Assembly (NCBI RefSeq): GCF_003111665.1
Contig: NZ_CP022188.1
Coordinates: 2,666,001 to 2,730,000 of the forward strand
Direction: 5' to 3'
Source: Parazoarcus communis
GTDB lineage: Bacteria > Pseudomonadota > Gammaproteobacteria > Burkholderiales > Rhodocyclaceae
DNA length: 64,000 bases
Shown one piece after another: positions 1 to 8,976 of the stretch (positions are counted from its first letter, which is position 1; each line of letters starts with the position of its first letter). The notes below the pieces were generated by a model, which ran no database searches, was not told the DNA's origin, and worked only from the letters and a program-made list of their open reading frames with translations. The translations under genes were made by a program, and so were the position numbers.

Positions 1-1637
1 TCACGACCGACGAAACCGGCACGGTGCAGTACCTCAATCCGATGGCCGAGCGCCTCACCGGGTGGACGCTGGACGAGGCCAAGGGCCGCAACATCGCAAG
101 CATCTATTGTCTCGAAGAGGAGCTCACCGGGCGTGCGCTGGAGAATCCGGTCCGCACCGTGCTCTCGAACGGCCGCGAGATGCGGGCGCCCGATCATGGC
201 CTGCTCGTGCGCCGGGACGGGGAGCGCATTCCGGTGCAGGATTCCGCTGCCCCGATACGCAGCCGCCTGGGCTACCTGATCGGCGTGGTGCTCGTGTGTC
301 AGGACGTCACTGTGACCCTGAATCTGACCCGCGAACTGACCCGGCAGGCCAGCCAGGATGCGCTGACCGGTATCCCCAACCGGCGCGAATTCGAACGCCG
401 GCTTGCCGACCTGCTGACACCCGGCGTACCTCCAGGGACAACGCACATCCTCTGTTATCTCGATCTCGACCAGTTCAAGGTCGTGAACGACACCTGTGGC
501 CACGTGGCCGGCGACGAACTCCTGCGTCAGGTGTGCACGCTGATGCGCGAACGCATGCGCGCAGCAGATCTGCTCGCACGTCTCGGCGGCGATGAGTTCG
601 GCGTGATTTTCTTCAACTGCCCGGTGGAAAAGGCCATTGCGATGGCAGAGGGCTTCCGCGAGGCGATCCGTGCCTACCGCTTTGCCTGGGAGGGAAAGTC
701 GTTCTCGATCGGCGTCAGCATCGGGTTGGTGCCGGTGACCGAAACCGAGCGCGAGATGGGCCGCATCCTCTCTGCCGCGGATACCGCCTGTTATGCGGCG
801 AAGGAGGGCGGGCGCAACCGTGTGCACGTCTACCGCCCCGATGACGATCAGTTGATGGAGCGCCACGGCCAGATGCAATGGGTCGCGAGACTGCATGGCG
901 CACTCGACGAAGACCGGTTGCGGCTGTTCGTGCAGCCCATCGTGCCGCTTTCGGTGGCGCACTCCATTCACTACGAGGTGCTGGTGCGGCTGGAGGAGGA
1001 CGGACGCCTGATCAGCCCGGGGAGCTTCATTCCGGCTGCAGAGCGCTACAACCTGATGCCGCGCATCGACGAATGGGTGTTCCGTAATGTACTCGCGTGG
1101 GTGAGCGACACTTACCGCAAGGAGGGTCGGGTCGAGGGCACCTGGTGCATCAACCTGTCGGGAAACTCCCTGAGTGACGAACGTCTGCTGGAGGACATCT
1201 GTGCCGGCCTGGTGCGCGCAGCGCTGCCGCAGGGGGCAATCTGCATCGAGATCACCGAAAGCTCGGCAGTGGCCAACCTGTCACGGGTGGTCAGCTTCAT
1301 GGGGGAGCTCAGAAAGCTGGGGTGTGCGTTTGCCCTTGACGACTTCGGCAGTGGCCTGTCCTCATTCGCTTACCTGAAGACGCTACCGGTCGATTACTTG
1401 AAGATCGACGGCTCCTTCGTACGTGACATCGCGACCGACCCGACAAACCGCGCCATGGTGCAGGCCATCAACACCATCGGCCACACCATGGGCCTGGTCA
1501 CGATTGCAGAGTTCGTGGAGAACGAGGCAGTTCTGGAGGTCTTGCGCGAGATTGGCGTCGATTATGGGCAGGGCTTCCATCTTGGCGTGCCCAAGGCGCT
1601 GTCAGAGATGGGGCGGGTGCGCATGATGCCGCGCTGA
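1..1637 (+). CDS. PAS-GGDEF-EAL cyclic-di-GMP signalling protein, 5' end outside window
   Basis: The reading frame is open from base 3, so the gene begins upstream of the window. What remains is the end of a PAS domain (TGTVQYLNPMAERLTGW at the left edge), a GGDEF domain and an EAL domain. The GGDEF motif is intact (RLGGDEF, bases about 580-600) and is preceded by an RxxD inhibitory site (RAAD) at the usual five-residue spacing. In the EAL domain the signature reads EVLVRL, which keeps the catalytic glutamate; the later INLSGNSLSD, IEITESS, DDFGSG, LKIDGSFV and AEFVENE motifs are present. Both diguanylate cyclase and c-di-GMP phosphodiesterase activity are therefore possible. The protein probably ties a PAS-sensed signal to c-di-GMP turnover. 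The N-terminal sensor cannot be seen. The GTG at base 24 is internal to the PAS domain and is not the true start. Confidence 0.9.
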   Translation, partial: TTDETGTVQYLNPMAERLTGWTLDEAKGRNIASIYCLEEELTGRALENPVRTVLSNGREMRAPDHGLLVRRDGERIPVQDSAAPIRSRLGYLIGVVLVCQDVTVTLNLTRELTRQASQDALTGIPNRREFERRLADLLTPGVPPGTTHILCYLDLDQFKVVNDTCGHVAGDELLRQVCTLMRERMRAADLLARLGGDEFGVIFFNCPVEKAIAMAEGFREAIRAYRFAWEGKSFSIGVSIGLVPVTETEREMGRILSAADTACYAAKEGGRNRVHVYRPDDDQLMERHGQMQWVARLHGALDEDRLRLFVQPIVPLSVAHSIHYEVLVRLEEDGRLISPGSFIPAAERYNLMPRIDEWVFRNVLAWVSDTYRKEGRVEGTWCINLSGNSLSDERLLEDICAGLVRAALPQGAICIEITESSAVANLSRVVSFMGELRKLGCAFALDDFGSGLSSFAYLKTLPVDYLKIDGSFVRDIATDPTNRAMVQAINTIGHTMGLVTIAEFVENEAVLEVLREIGVDYGQGFHLGVPKALSEMGRVRMMPR

Positions 1638-1761
1638 GTTTCTGCCGACTGACGACAATTGCGCGTTATTTGTGCGATCCGGATGCGCCAGCCGGAACAT
1701 GCGGTGATAATGACGGCCTTTCGCGCGCATGCGCGAAGCTTTCCGGGCTAAAGAGGATGTT

Positions 1762-3144
1762 ATGGGCAAGGCAGTAGTGGTAGCAGGGGCGATCGGTGCG
1801 GCAGCGCTGGCGCTGGTCGGTGGGAGCTATGCGATCGGCGGCAATATCGAGTCAGGTTTCAGGGACAGCATGATGGCGATGAGCAGTCCCGCGGTGCAGA
1901 TCCGGGTGCTCGACTACAAGCGCGGCATCTTCGGTGCCGAGGCGCACACGCTATGGACCTTGAACGATGGCGACGAGCCGATCGACTTTCGCGTGACGCA
2001 CCACATCGACCATGGCCCCTTTCCCGCCGGACGTGCGGCTCAGGTTCATTCTGATGTCGTTCTGCCCGCTGAACTGAAAGACGGATTCGACGCTGCCTTG
2101 CAGGGGCGATCCCCGCTTGAAGTCCTGACCCTGGTCGGTTGGGGGGGCGAGCTGCAGCACCGTATCTCGTCGCCCGATTACCGCGGCAAGGCGGGCGAGG
2201 CAATGGACCTGGTCTGGGGCGGCATCAATGGCGAGATCAGGATCAGTGCCGATCGTCAGCAGGCGAAGGGGCGCATCGATCTGCCCTTGCTCGACGTCCG
2301 CGATCCGGATGGCAATGTGCTGGTTGTCGAGAACCTTGCCTTGACGCTCGATTCCGCCCGGCCGCAGCAGTACCGGTTCTGGACCGGCCCTTCGTCGCTG
2401 AGCGTCGGTCGCGCGAGCTTCAGCGCGCGCGGCGGTGAGGCAAGCTTCAATCTCGATGGCCTGAAGATCGAATCCCAGGCTGCGCTCGATGGCGAGGTGG
2501 TCAACATGAGCGTCGATTTCGGCGTGAAGCAGATGGTCGGCGGCGGTGAGACCGTGGACGACCTCAGTTTCGTGCTCGCCCTCGAGCGCATCGACGCCGG
2601 CGCCCTCGACTCCATCACCCGCAGTGTCGAGCAGACCGCAGGCGAAGCCGCCGATATCGAAGCTCAGCAGGCAGAACTGATGGGCGCGGTGATGCAGCAG
2701 CTGCCTGTCATGCTGAAGCGCTCGCCCGCGATTGAGCTCAAGCGCGTGGGGGCGAGCCTGAACGAAGGCCGCGCCGAGATGGGTGCCCGGATCGACTACG
2801 TCGGTACCGAGGGGGAGGCTGGCATGAACCCCTTCAGCGATCTCGTTGCCAGCCTGCGCGTAAGCATCCCCAAGGCCTTGCTTGTGCGCCTGATCGAAAT
2901 GAGTGAGCGTCAGAGCATTGTCGGCTATGTGACCGAAATGGAAATCGATGCGTCCGATGCCGAGATCGATCAGGCCGTCAGTGCCGCGGTGAATGAACGC
3001 GTTGCCGGAATCACGGGTAACGGGGTGGTGCTGGAGAAGGACGGTTTGCTGACGACCGACATGCGCTACAAGGACGGTGCGCTGTTGGTCAATGGCGAGC
3101 CACTCGACCCTGAGGCGCTCGGAGCCCTTGGGCTGCCGTTCTGA
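1762..3144 (+). CDS. YdgA-like (DUF945) envelope protein
   Basis: This 460-residue protein begins with a hydrophobic signal or anchor segment (VVVAGAIGAAALALVGGSYA) followed by a long soluble region, the layout of the YdgA/DUF945 family. That family is inner-membrane anchored and periplasmic, and its biochemical role is unknown. The ATG at 1762 is preferred over the in-frame ATG at 1729 because AAGAGGA lies just upstream and the signal segment then starts at the N-terminus. The segment from 'SPAVQIRVLDYKRGIFGA' to 'HHIDHGPFP' matches the part of the family that is usually best conserved. It stands alone on the plus strand and converges with the DUF4124 gene 85 bases downstream. The family call is from recollection of sequence style, without an alignment. 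Confidence 0.75.
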   Translation: MGKAVVVAGAIGAAALALVGGSYAIGGNIESGFRDSMMAMSSPAVQIRVLDYKRGIFGAEAHTLWTLNDGDEPIDFRVTHHIDHGPFPAGRAAQVHSDVVLPAELKDGFDAALQGRSPLEVLTLVGWGGELQHRISSPDYRGKAGEAMDLVWGGINGEIRISADRQQAKGRIDLPLLDVRDPDGNVLVVENLALTLDSARPQQYRFWTGPSSLSVGRASFSARGGEASFNLDGLKIESQAALDGEVVNMSVDFGVKQMVGGGETVDDLSFVLALERIDAGALDSITRSVEQTAGEAADIEAQQAELMGAVMQQLPVMLKRSPAIELKRVGASLNEGRAEMGARIDYVGTEGEAGMNPFSDLVASLRVSIPKALLVRLIEMSERQSIVGYVTEMEIDASDAEIDQAVSAAVNERVAGITGNGVVLEKDGLLTTDMRYKDGALLVNGEPLDPEALGALGLPF

Positions 3145-3229
3145 CCCGTATCGATCCTCCGCGCGGGATGGTGCACGGGCGGCGAGTGCGCGGCCCGCGC
3201 GTTGTGCGACAGGCTGCGCCGGCGTCTGC

Positions 3230-3700
3230 TCAGGGCGCCTTGGGGTAGCCCACGTCGTTCAGCAGCCGGTTCCAGGCGCCCGGTTCAAACCCCTTGAATT
3301 GCGCGCTTCCCACACTCAGTGACGGTACCTGTTCGGGTACGCCGAAGCGTTCCCGATAGGCTGCCAGATCGGCCTGATTTGCGAGCGGAAACTCGGTGTA
3401 CGGAATCCCGCGCGAGCCAAGCAGGCTGCGCGCGGAATCGCACAAATCGCCGCAGTTACTCGCCGTGTACAGCGTGACAGGGAAATCCGCCGTGAGTTTG
3501 CGCAAGGTGTAGGACAAGGTCGGGTCGGGTGGTGGCGCTGCAAAGCGTCTGGCTTCGAGCTCCTGAATCTCGGGTGGGGGAGGCCGGTCGGAGTAATGCA
3601 CCTGCCCGTGCGCGTCCACCCACCTGTAAGTGGTCTGTGCCGGCACCGCGGCCGACAGGCCCAAGGCAAGCAGGGGGACGAGCAGGGCAGGTCTGATCAT
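3230..3700 (-). CDS. DUF4124 and glutaredoxin-like periplasmic protein
   Basis: A 156-residue exported protein. Residues 1-21 form a signal peptide ending near AVPAQ. Residues about 23-50 (TTYRWVDAHGQVHYSDRPP) are a DUF4124 domain, a short beta module common in proteobacterial envelope proteins. Residues about 72-150 look like a glutaredoxin or thioredoxin fold: VTLYTAS, then CGDLC in the place of the redox CxxC (spacing one residue longer), then the 'VPSLSVG' strand with cis-proline. The gene overlaps the stop codon of the upstream oligopeptidase gene by four bases (ATGA at 3697-3700), so the two are probably co-translated. A thiol or disulfide role in the periplasm is inferred. The unusual CxxxC spacing leaves redox activity uncertain. 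Confidence 0.8.
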   Translation of the reverse strand: MIRPALLVPLLALGLSAAVPAQTTYRWVDAHGQVHYSDRPPPPEIQELEARRFAAPPPDPTLSYTLRKLTADFPVTLYTASNCGDLCDSARSLLGSRGIPYTEFPLANQADLAAYRERFGVPEQVPSLSVGSAQFKGFEPGAWNRLLNDVGYPKAP

Positions 3701-5790
3701 GCGCTTACCATTCCGTTGTGTCGCAACAGTGCATCGACCCGCGGTTCGCGGCCGCGGAAGGCCTTGAACGAGTCCAGGGCGGGACGGCTGCCGCCGACTG
3801 CGAGGATTTCACGCCAGAAACGTGCTCCGGTTTCGGGGTCGAGCAAGCTGCCCTTGCCCGCGCCGGCCTCTTCAAATGCCTCGAACGCATCGGCCGACAG
3901 CACTTCGGCCCACTTGTAACTGTAGTAGCCCGCTGCGTAACCGCCAGCAAAGATATGCGAGAAGCTGTGCGGGAAGCGATGCCATGCTGGCGGAATCAGC
4001 ACCGCGACCTCGTTGCGGACCTCGGTCAGCAGTGCCATCACGCGTTCGATGGCTACCGTGGCCTGATCGCCTTCCCCACTCGGCTGGAGCTCGCTGTGCA
4101 GGCGCAGGTCGAACATCGAGAACTCGAGCTGGCGGACGGTCTGCATGCCACTCTGGAAATTCTTGGCGGCGATCATCTTGTCGTAGAGTGCGCGCGGCAA
4201 GGGTTCGCCCGTGTCTACGTGCCCCGTCATGCCGCTCAGCACATCCCATTCCCAGCAGAAGTTCTCCATGAACTGGCTCGGCAGCTCGACCGCATCCCAC
4301 TCGACGCCGTTGATGCCCGACACTGCCAGCTCGTCGACCCGCGTCAGCAGGTGATGCAGGCCGTGACCGACTTCGTGGAACAGGGTCAGGACGTCGTCGT
4401 GGGTAAAGGTTGCCGGCTTGCCGTCCACCGGTCCGGAGAAGTTGCACACCAGATAGGCGACCGGGGTCGTGGTGCCATGTCGCCCCAGGTGACGGCTGCG
4501 GGCCGAATCCATCCATGCACCGCCACGCTTGGTTTCGCGTGCGTGCAGGTCAAGGTAGAAGTGACCGACCAGTTCGCCCGCCTTCTCGATGCGGAAGAAG
4601 TGCGCATCCGGATCCCACAGCGGGGCCTGGTCGGGGAGAATATCGACGCCATACAGGGTGCGAATCACGCCGAACAGGCCGTCCAGGACCCGGGGTTCGG
4701 GGAAGTACTGCTTCACTTCGCGGTCGGAGTAGGCGTAGCGCGCCTGGCGCAGCTTCTCCGAGGCGTAGCCCACGTCCCAAGGCTGCAGGTCGGCGATGTC
4801 GAGTTCGCGGCTGGCGAAGGCGCGCAGTTCTTCCAGGTCGCGCTCGGCAAAAGGCTTGGCCTTGGCGGCGAGTTCGTGCAGGAAGCTGAGTGCCTGTTGC
4901 GGAGTGTCGGCCATTTTCGGCACCAGCGACACTTCGGCAAAATTGCGATACCCCAGCATGCGCGCCTCTTCATCGCGCAGCGCGAGAATGCGACCGATCA
5001 GCGGGCCGTTGTCCCATTCGGGCTTGCCCAGTTCCGAGGCGCGGGTTGCATAGGCGCGATACATGCGCTCGCGCAGGCTGCGATCATCGGCGTACTGCAG
5101 TACCGGCAGGTAGGACGGCATCTGCAGGGTGAACTTCCAGCCCGGCTTGCCTTCTTTCTCCGCGGCAGCCCGCGCGGCAGAGACTGCATCGGCCGGAATG
5201 CCGGCGAGCTTCGCTTCGTCTTCGACCCATTCAGCGTGCGCGTTGGTGGCGTCGAGCAGGTTCTCGGAAAACTTGGCACCGAGTTGCGACATGGCTTCCT
5301 GAATGGCCTGAAAGCGGGGCTTTTCCGCGTCCGGCAACTCTGCACCCGACAGACGGAAATCGCGCAGTTCATGATCGAGGATGCGTTGCCGGGTAGGCGA
5401 CAGCGTGGCGTATTCCGGGCTTTCGCTCAGGGCCTTGTACTTTTCGAACAGGGCAAGGTTCTGCCCGACCTCGGCATAGAAGCGCGAAACCTCGGGCAGC
5501 AATGCGTTATAGGCCTCACGCCATTCGGGCACGTCCATCACGCTGTGGAGGTGGCCGACAACGCCCCAGGCCCGGCCCAGGCGCTCGCCGACTTCGTTCA
5601 TCGGCACGACGAAATCATCCCAGGTCGGCGTATCCGTGGCGTGGGTCAGGGTTTCGATCAGGCTGCGATATTCACCCAGCAGTTGCTGGATGGCCGGTGC
5701 GACATGCGCGGGGCGGATATCGTTGAAACGGGGCAGGCCGGAAAAGTCCAGCAATGGGTTGGCTGTATTCGGGGTAAGCGATTCTTGCAT
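3697..5790 (-). CDS. prlC: oligopeptidase A (M3 family zinc metallopeptidase)
   Basis: A 697-residue cytoplasmic M3 metallopeptidase of the size expected for oligopeptidase A, which degrades signal peptides and other short peptides. The zinc motif LFHEVGHGLHH lies near residue 470, followed by the conserved NGVEWDAVELPSQFMENF region that supplies the third ligand. The start is taken at the ATG at 5790 (MQESLTPNTANPLLDFSGLP), which aligns with the usual N-terminus 'NPLL..LP.F..I.P.HV'. An in-frame TTG at 5835 would add 15 residues of non-family sequence. The stop overlaps the start of the downstream DUF4124/glutaredoxin-like gene. Between this gene and the preceding DUF2189 gene lies a hairpin terminator that ends the upstream transcript. 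Confidence 0.95.
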   Translation of the reverse strand: MQESLTPNTANPLLDFSGLPRFNDIRPAHVAPAIQQLLGEYRSLIETLTHATDTPTWDDFVVPMNEVGERLGRAWGVVGHLHSVMDVPEWREAYNALLPEVSRFYAEVGQNLALFEKYKALSESPEYATLSPTRQRILDHELRDFRLSGAELPDAEKPRFQAIQEAMSQLGAKFSENLLDATNAHAEWVEDEAKLAGIPADAVSAARAAAEKEGKPGWKFTLQMPSYLPVLQYADDRSLRERMYRAYATRASELGKPEWDNGPLIGRILALRDEEARMLGYRNFAEVSLVPKMADTPQQALSFLHELAAKAKPFAERDLEELRAFASRELDIADLQPWDVGYASEKLRQARYAYSDREVKQYFPEPRVLDGLFGVIRTLYGVDILPDQAPLWDPDAHFFRIEKAGELVGHFYLDLHARETKRGGAWMDSARSRHLGRHGTTTPVAYLVCNFSGPVDGKPATFTHDDVLTLFHEVGHGLHHLLTRVDELAVSGINGVEWDAVELPSQFMENFCWEWDVLSGMTGHVDTGEPLPRALYDKMIAAKNFQSGMQTVRQLEFSMFDLRLHSELQPSGEGDQATVAIERVMALLTEVRNEVAVLIPPAWHRFPHSFSHIFAGGYAAGYYSYKWAEVLSADAFEAFEEAGAGKGSLLDPETGARFWREILAVGGSRPALDSFKAFRGREPRVDALLRHNGMVSA

Positions 5791-5843
5791 GATGTCCGGG
5801 TTGTCTTGTCCGTTGATGTTTCTATTGTGCCGCAAAAAATGAT

Positions 5844-5867
5844 AAGGGCGCCGCTATCGGCGCCCTT
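5844..5867 (-). terminator. intrinsic terminator after the DUF2189 gene
   Basis: A perfect 10-bp stem (AAGGGCGCCG / CGGCGCCCTT) with a four-base loop. Read on the minus strand it is followed after a few bases by ATTTTTTG. It sits 22 bases past the DUF2189 stop codon and just before the oligopeptidase gene. Confidence 0.7.
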
Positions 5868-5888
5868 GGCGAAATTCATCGTCGGCGC

Positions 5889-6662
5889 TCACTCGATCAT
5901 TTCACGGTAAGCGTGCCAGCTGGCATGGCCGAGCAGGGGCAGTATGACCACCATGCCGATCATCATGGTGGCGAAGCCGATGCCGACAAGTGCCACGATG
6001 AGTGCAGCCCATACCGCCATGGCGCCGAGATTCACGCCAACGGCGCGCATACTGGTCATTGCGGCGGTGATGCCGTCGGTGTCGCGATCCATGGTCATCG
6101 GAATCGAGATCACCGACAGGGAAAATACCACCGCAGCGAGCGCACCGCCGATCACCAGATAGGCGATGACAAAGTGGGTGTACTCGCCGGACAGAAAAAC
6201 ATCGCGATAGAAGTTCGACAGATCGGGTGCCCCGCCCTGGTACAGAAGAGCGAACAGGATGGCCGAAATGCGCTCCCAGCCGATCAGGGCGATCGCGAAG
6301 AAGGCACCGAAATACATCAGCCCTTCGCGGTGCTTGCGCAGGCCGGCCAGGGAGTCGGATAACGAGGCAGTCTGTCCCGCAGCATGTCGGCGCGAGATCT
6401 CATACAGGCCTGCGGCGGCCAGTGGCCCGACCAGGAAGAAGCCGCAGATGGCCGCAGTGAACAGATACGGCATGTTCGCTGCGTAGGACAATATGAGGTA
6501 ACCGGCGATTGCGAAGAAGACCCCGTAGGCAAGGCTGGCCGCGAGATTGTCCCGCATGTCGCTCAGGCCCAGCGCCAGCCATCTGAACGGTCGGTCTGCC
6601 TTGACCTCCCGGACATGGGGCAGGTGGAAGTGCTGATCCAGGGTGTTGAATGTCTTGCCCAT
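5889..6662 (-). CDS. DUF2189 family integral membrane protein
   Basis: A 257-residue protein with about six hydrophobic helices (for example YGVFFAIAGYLILSY, LFTAAICGFFLVGPLAAAG, GALAAVVFSLSVISIPM and LIVALVGIGFATMMIGMVVI). The N-terminal 'FRWLALGLSDMRDNL' and the C-terminal 'LPLLGHASWHAYRE' are typical of DUF2189, a family of bacterial inner-membrane proteins without assigned function. The ATG at 6662 follows a strong ribosome site (AAGGAGG). The gene is monocistronic by position: purC upstream has its own terminator, and another hairpin follows this gene. Confidence 0.88.
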   Translation of the reverse strand: MGKTFNTLDQHFHLPHVREVKADRPFRWLALGLSDMRDNLAASLAYGVFFAIAGYLILSYAANMPYLFTAAICGFFLVGPLAAAGLYEISRRHAAGQTASLSDSLAGLRKHREGLMYFGAFFAIALIGWERISAILFALLYQGGAPDLSNFYRDVFLSGEYTHFVIAYLVIGGALAAVVFSLSVISIPMTMDRDTDGITAAMTSMRAVGVNLGAMAVWAALIVALVGIGFATMMIGMVVILPLLGHASWHAYREMIE

Positions 6663-6831
6663 GACAACCTCCTTCGGGTGGATGGATGCCGGCCGGTATC
6701 GTCATTGGCGCGGAACCGTTCCGGACCCCCGTTAGAGGGGAACTGCGGCCACGAGTTCGCGACTCGCGTGCGGATTCAGGGGAGGCGAAGTCAGGCAGGA
6801 CGGACGGCCCGGTTTGCCGTCGCGAGCCTTG

Positions 6832-6857
6832 AAAGCCCTCTCCGTTGCGGAGAGGGC
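6832..6857 (-). terminator. intrinsic terminator after purC
   Basis: A perfect 10-bp GC-rich stem (GCCCTCTCCG / CGGAGAGGGC) with a three-base loop. On the minus strand it is followed by TTTC, and it lies 10 bases past the purC stop. Confidence 0.75.
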
Positions 6858-6866
6858 GGATCGGGA

Positions 6867-7802
6867 TCAGGCCAGCGTGTGCCCGGTCAGCCGGGTATAG
6901 GCTTCGCGGTACTTGTCGGCGGTGCGCTCGACAACGTCGGCAGGCAACACTGGGCCCGGTGCCTGCTTGTTCCAGTCCAGGGTCTCGAGGTAGTCGCGAA
7001 CGTACTGCTTGTCGTAGGACGGCGGGCTGATGCCTTCCTGATAGCTGTCGGCCGGCCAGAAACGGGACGAATCAGGTGTGAGTGCCTCGTCGATCAGGTG
7101 CAGGGTGCCGGCTGCGTCGATGCCGAACTCGAACTTGGTGTCGGCAATGATGATCCCGCGTCCTGCGGCATAGTCGGCCGCTTCGGTGTACAGCGCGAGT
7201 GCTGCCTGACGTGCTTCCTCGGCAAGGCCTGCGCCGGTCTTGCCGGTGCCGGCAAGGCTGGCGTTGAGTTGCGCGTCGGAGTTTGCCTGTGCCTGGGCGA
7301 ACGAGATGTTCTCGTCGTGCTCGCCGGCTTCGGCCTTCGATGACGGGGTAAAGATCGGCGCCGGCAGTTTTGCGGCCTGTTTCAGGCCGGCGGGCAGCGG
7401 AATGCCGCAGATTGCGCCGCTTTCCTGATAGTCCTTCCACCCGCCTCCGATCACATAGCCGCGTACCACCGCCTCGATCGGCAACGGCTTGAGGCGCTTC
7501 ACCACGAGCGCACGGCCACGCACCTGGTCACGCTCGTCGGCGGCGACGACCGTCTCGGGGTCGATGCCGGTGAGCTGGTTCGGAACGACGTGGCCGAGCT
7601 TGTCGAACCAGAAGTTGGCCATCGCGATGAGCACCCGTCCCTTGTCCGGAATCGGGTTGGGCAGGATGACGTCGAAAGCGGACAGGCGATCGCTGGTCAC
7701 GATCAGCAGCTTGTCAGCGTCGACTGCATAGATGTCACGCACCTTGCCGCGACCGAGCAGCGGCAGGCTCTTGATGGTGGATTCGAAAAGCGGGGAGGTC
7801 AC
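6867..7802 (-). CDS. purC: phosphoribosylaminoimidazole-succinocarboxamide synthase
   Basis: SAICAR synthase catalyses the ATP-dependent joining of CAIR and aspartate in purine synthesis. The protein shows the standard order: [16 protein letters not shown] near the N-terminus (ATP site), [12 protein letters not shown], the [14 protein letters not shown] stretch, [15 protein letters not shown], and the C-terminal '[11 protein letters not shown]...[13 protein letters not shown]'. At 311 residues from the GTG at 7802 ([17 protein letters not shown]) it has the length of the long bacterial form. An in-frame TTG at 7868 would add 22 residues that do not resemble the family; neither start has a strong ribosome site. 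It reads away from the PEP-CTERM gene and is followed by its own terminator. Confidence 0.95.
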   Translation of the reverse strand: MTSPLFESTIKSLPLLGRGKVRDIYAVDADKLLIVTSDRLSAFDVILPNPIPDKGRVLIAMANFWFDKLGHVVPNQLTGIDPETVVAADERDQVRGRALVVKRLKPLPIEAVVRGYVIGGGWKDYQESGAICGIPLPAGLKQAAKLPAPIFTPSSKAEAGEHDENISFAQAQANSDAQLNASLAGTGKTGAGLAEEARQAALALYTEAADYAAGRGIIIADTKFEFGIDAAGTLHLIDEALTPDSSRFWPADSYQEGISPPSYDKQYVRDYLETLDWNKQAPGPVLPADVVERTADKYREAYTRLTGHTLA

Positions 7803-8027
7803 GGTGAAGATGTCTCGTCTGGACAAAACAGCATTATAGGGCTCGCTGGCGAATTGGCTGCGTTTCAAGCGTGGGGGCGAGGCTTGAACGTTTAGATTCG
7901 ATGCTCCGTCGTCGTGGCCGATGTATGCACCCTGATTCGTTCTATCTAAAGATCAATTGTCGAGTTTCTTTACAACTGACGGCCAAAATATGCGCAAAAA
8001 TGAATTAACTTATTGATTTATATAATG

Positions 8028-8043
8028 TGGCACGTAGTTTGCT
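8028..8043 (+). promoter_or_regulatory. sigma-54 (-24/-12) promoter for the PEP-CTERM gene
   Basis: The sequence TGGCACGTAGTTTGCT fits the RpoN consensus TGGCACG-N4-TTGCT exactly. It ends 54 bases before the ATG at 8098 and lies within an AT-rich stretch, unlike the surrounding DNA. Upstream bases (7900-8020) could hold an enhancer-binding site. In Zoogloea-type bacteria, PEP-CTERM genes are known to be controlled by RpoN with the PrsK/PrsR pair. Those regulators are not seen in this window. Confidence 0.8.
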
Positions 8044-8097
8044 TTAGGTGGTCATGTAACTGTTTATGAACTGACTGCATACTGTTTGGGGGATATG

Positions 8098-8925
8098 ATG
8101 AAAATCAAAAAAGTTTTCGCGGCCACGGCATTGGGTCTTGCGATGGTCGGTTTTGGCACACCAGCCCAATCCGCCATTCTCAGCGACATCATCTTTATCG
8201 TGGACGAGTCGGGTTCCATGGGCACTGTCCAGACCAACCTGCGCAATAACATCGGGCTGTTCGCTTCAACCCTGACCGGCACCGGGCAGGTTGATGCCCG
8301 ATATGGCCTGGTTGGGTACGGAAACAGTTCGGTTGTGCCACGTATGGTGACGGATCTGACCTCCGCATCGCTCTTCGCGACGGCTGCTGCGGGGCTGGGG
8401 ACTTCAGGTGGTACTGAACCCGCATATACTGCTTCCGCTTTCGCACTCAACGCACTTGATGGTCAGACATCGCTGTTTTCTTTCCGCAGCAATGCGGTCA
8501 AGAACATCATCATCTTTACCGACGAGCCGTCGAACGGCGACACCACCGCTCGCGGCACGGTCGGCGGCAGTGCAGTGACGCAGTCAATTGTCGATGGCCT
8601 TCTGACCACCAACAACGCGCTGTATAACGCCGTGCTGTCGGGAGCGGGTACGATTACATCGATCGGCCCCCTGGCAACCGGACATAGCGGCCAAGTCTTC
8701 AATCTGTCGCTGTTCAACACGACTAATGCAGCCCAGATCACGCAGTTCGTGACTGACTTTGCGAGCGCCAAGCTGCAGGAAACACTGACCTTCTGCCAGC
8801 TGAACCCCACGCTGCCGCAGTGTCAGGGTAACAATAACGTTCCCGAGCCTGGCGTGCTCGCGCTGCTCGGTATCGGTATCGCCGGTCTTGGCGTGCTTCG
8901 TCGTCGCAAGATGACTCAAGCCTGA
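8098..8925 (+). CDS. VWA-domain PEP-CTERM sorting protein
   Basis: A 275-residue secreted protein. Residues 1-24 are a signal peptide (MKIKKVFAATALGLAM to PAQS). A von Willebrand A domain follows, with the metal-site motif DESGSM near residue 37. The protein ends in a PEP-CTERM sorting signal: VPEPGVLALLGIGIAGLGVL followed by the basic tail RRRKM near residues 248-270. Exosortase (EpsH/XrtA type) is expected to cleave at the PEP motif and hand the protein to the exopolysaccharide-rich surface. Start: two adjacent ATGs exist at 8095 and 8098; GGGGGA at 8088-8093 fits the second better. It has its own sigma-54 promoter and a following terminator, so it is monocistronic. No exosortase gene is in the window. 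An adhesion or floc-matrix role is inferred from the VWA fold. Confidence 0.92.
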   Translation: MKIKKVFAATALGLAMVGFGTPAQSAILSDIIFIVDESGSMGTVQTNLRNNIGLFASTLTGTGQVDARYGLVGYGNSSVVPRMVTDLTSASLFATAAAGLGTSGGTEPAYTASAFALNALDGQTSLFSFRSNAVKNIIIFTDEPSNGDTTARGTVGGSAVTQSIVDGLLTTNNALYNAVLSGAGTITSIGPLATGHSGQVFNLSLFNTTNAAQITQFVTDFASAKLQETLTFCQLNPTLPQCQGNNNVPEPGVLALLGIGIAGLGVLRRRKMTQA

Positions 8926-8947
8926 TTGCTTCTGTCTCAAGCAGTTC

Positions 8948-8976
8948 AAAACGCCAGCATTCGCTGGCGTTTTTTC
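8948..8976. terminator. bidirectional intrinsic terminator
   Basis: The stem AACGCCAGC / GCTGGCGTT with loop ATTC is flanked by A residues on the left and a T6 run on the right. It lies between the convergent PEP-CTERM and DUF3422 genes and can serve both, though it overlaps the last codon of the DUF3422 gene. Confidence 0.88.

Noticed and set aside
3718..5910. A 730-codon open frame on the plus strand opposite oligopeptidase A.
   Set aside because: It is antisense to a gene with a clear zinc motif and family sequence; long opposite frames are expected at this GC content. No ribosome site or known family.
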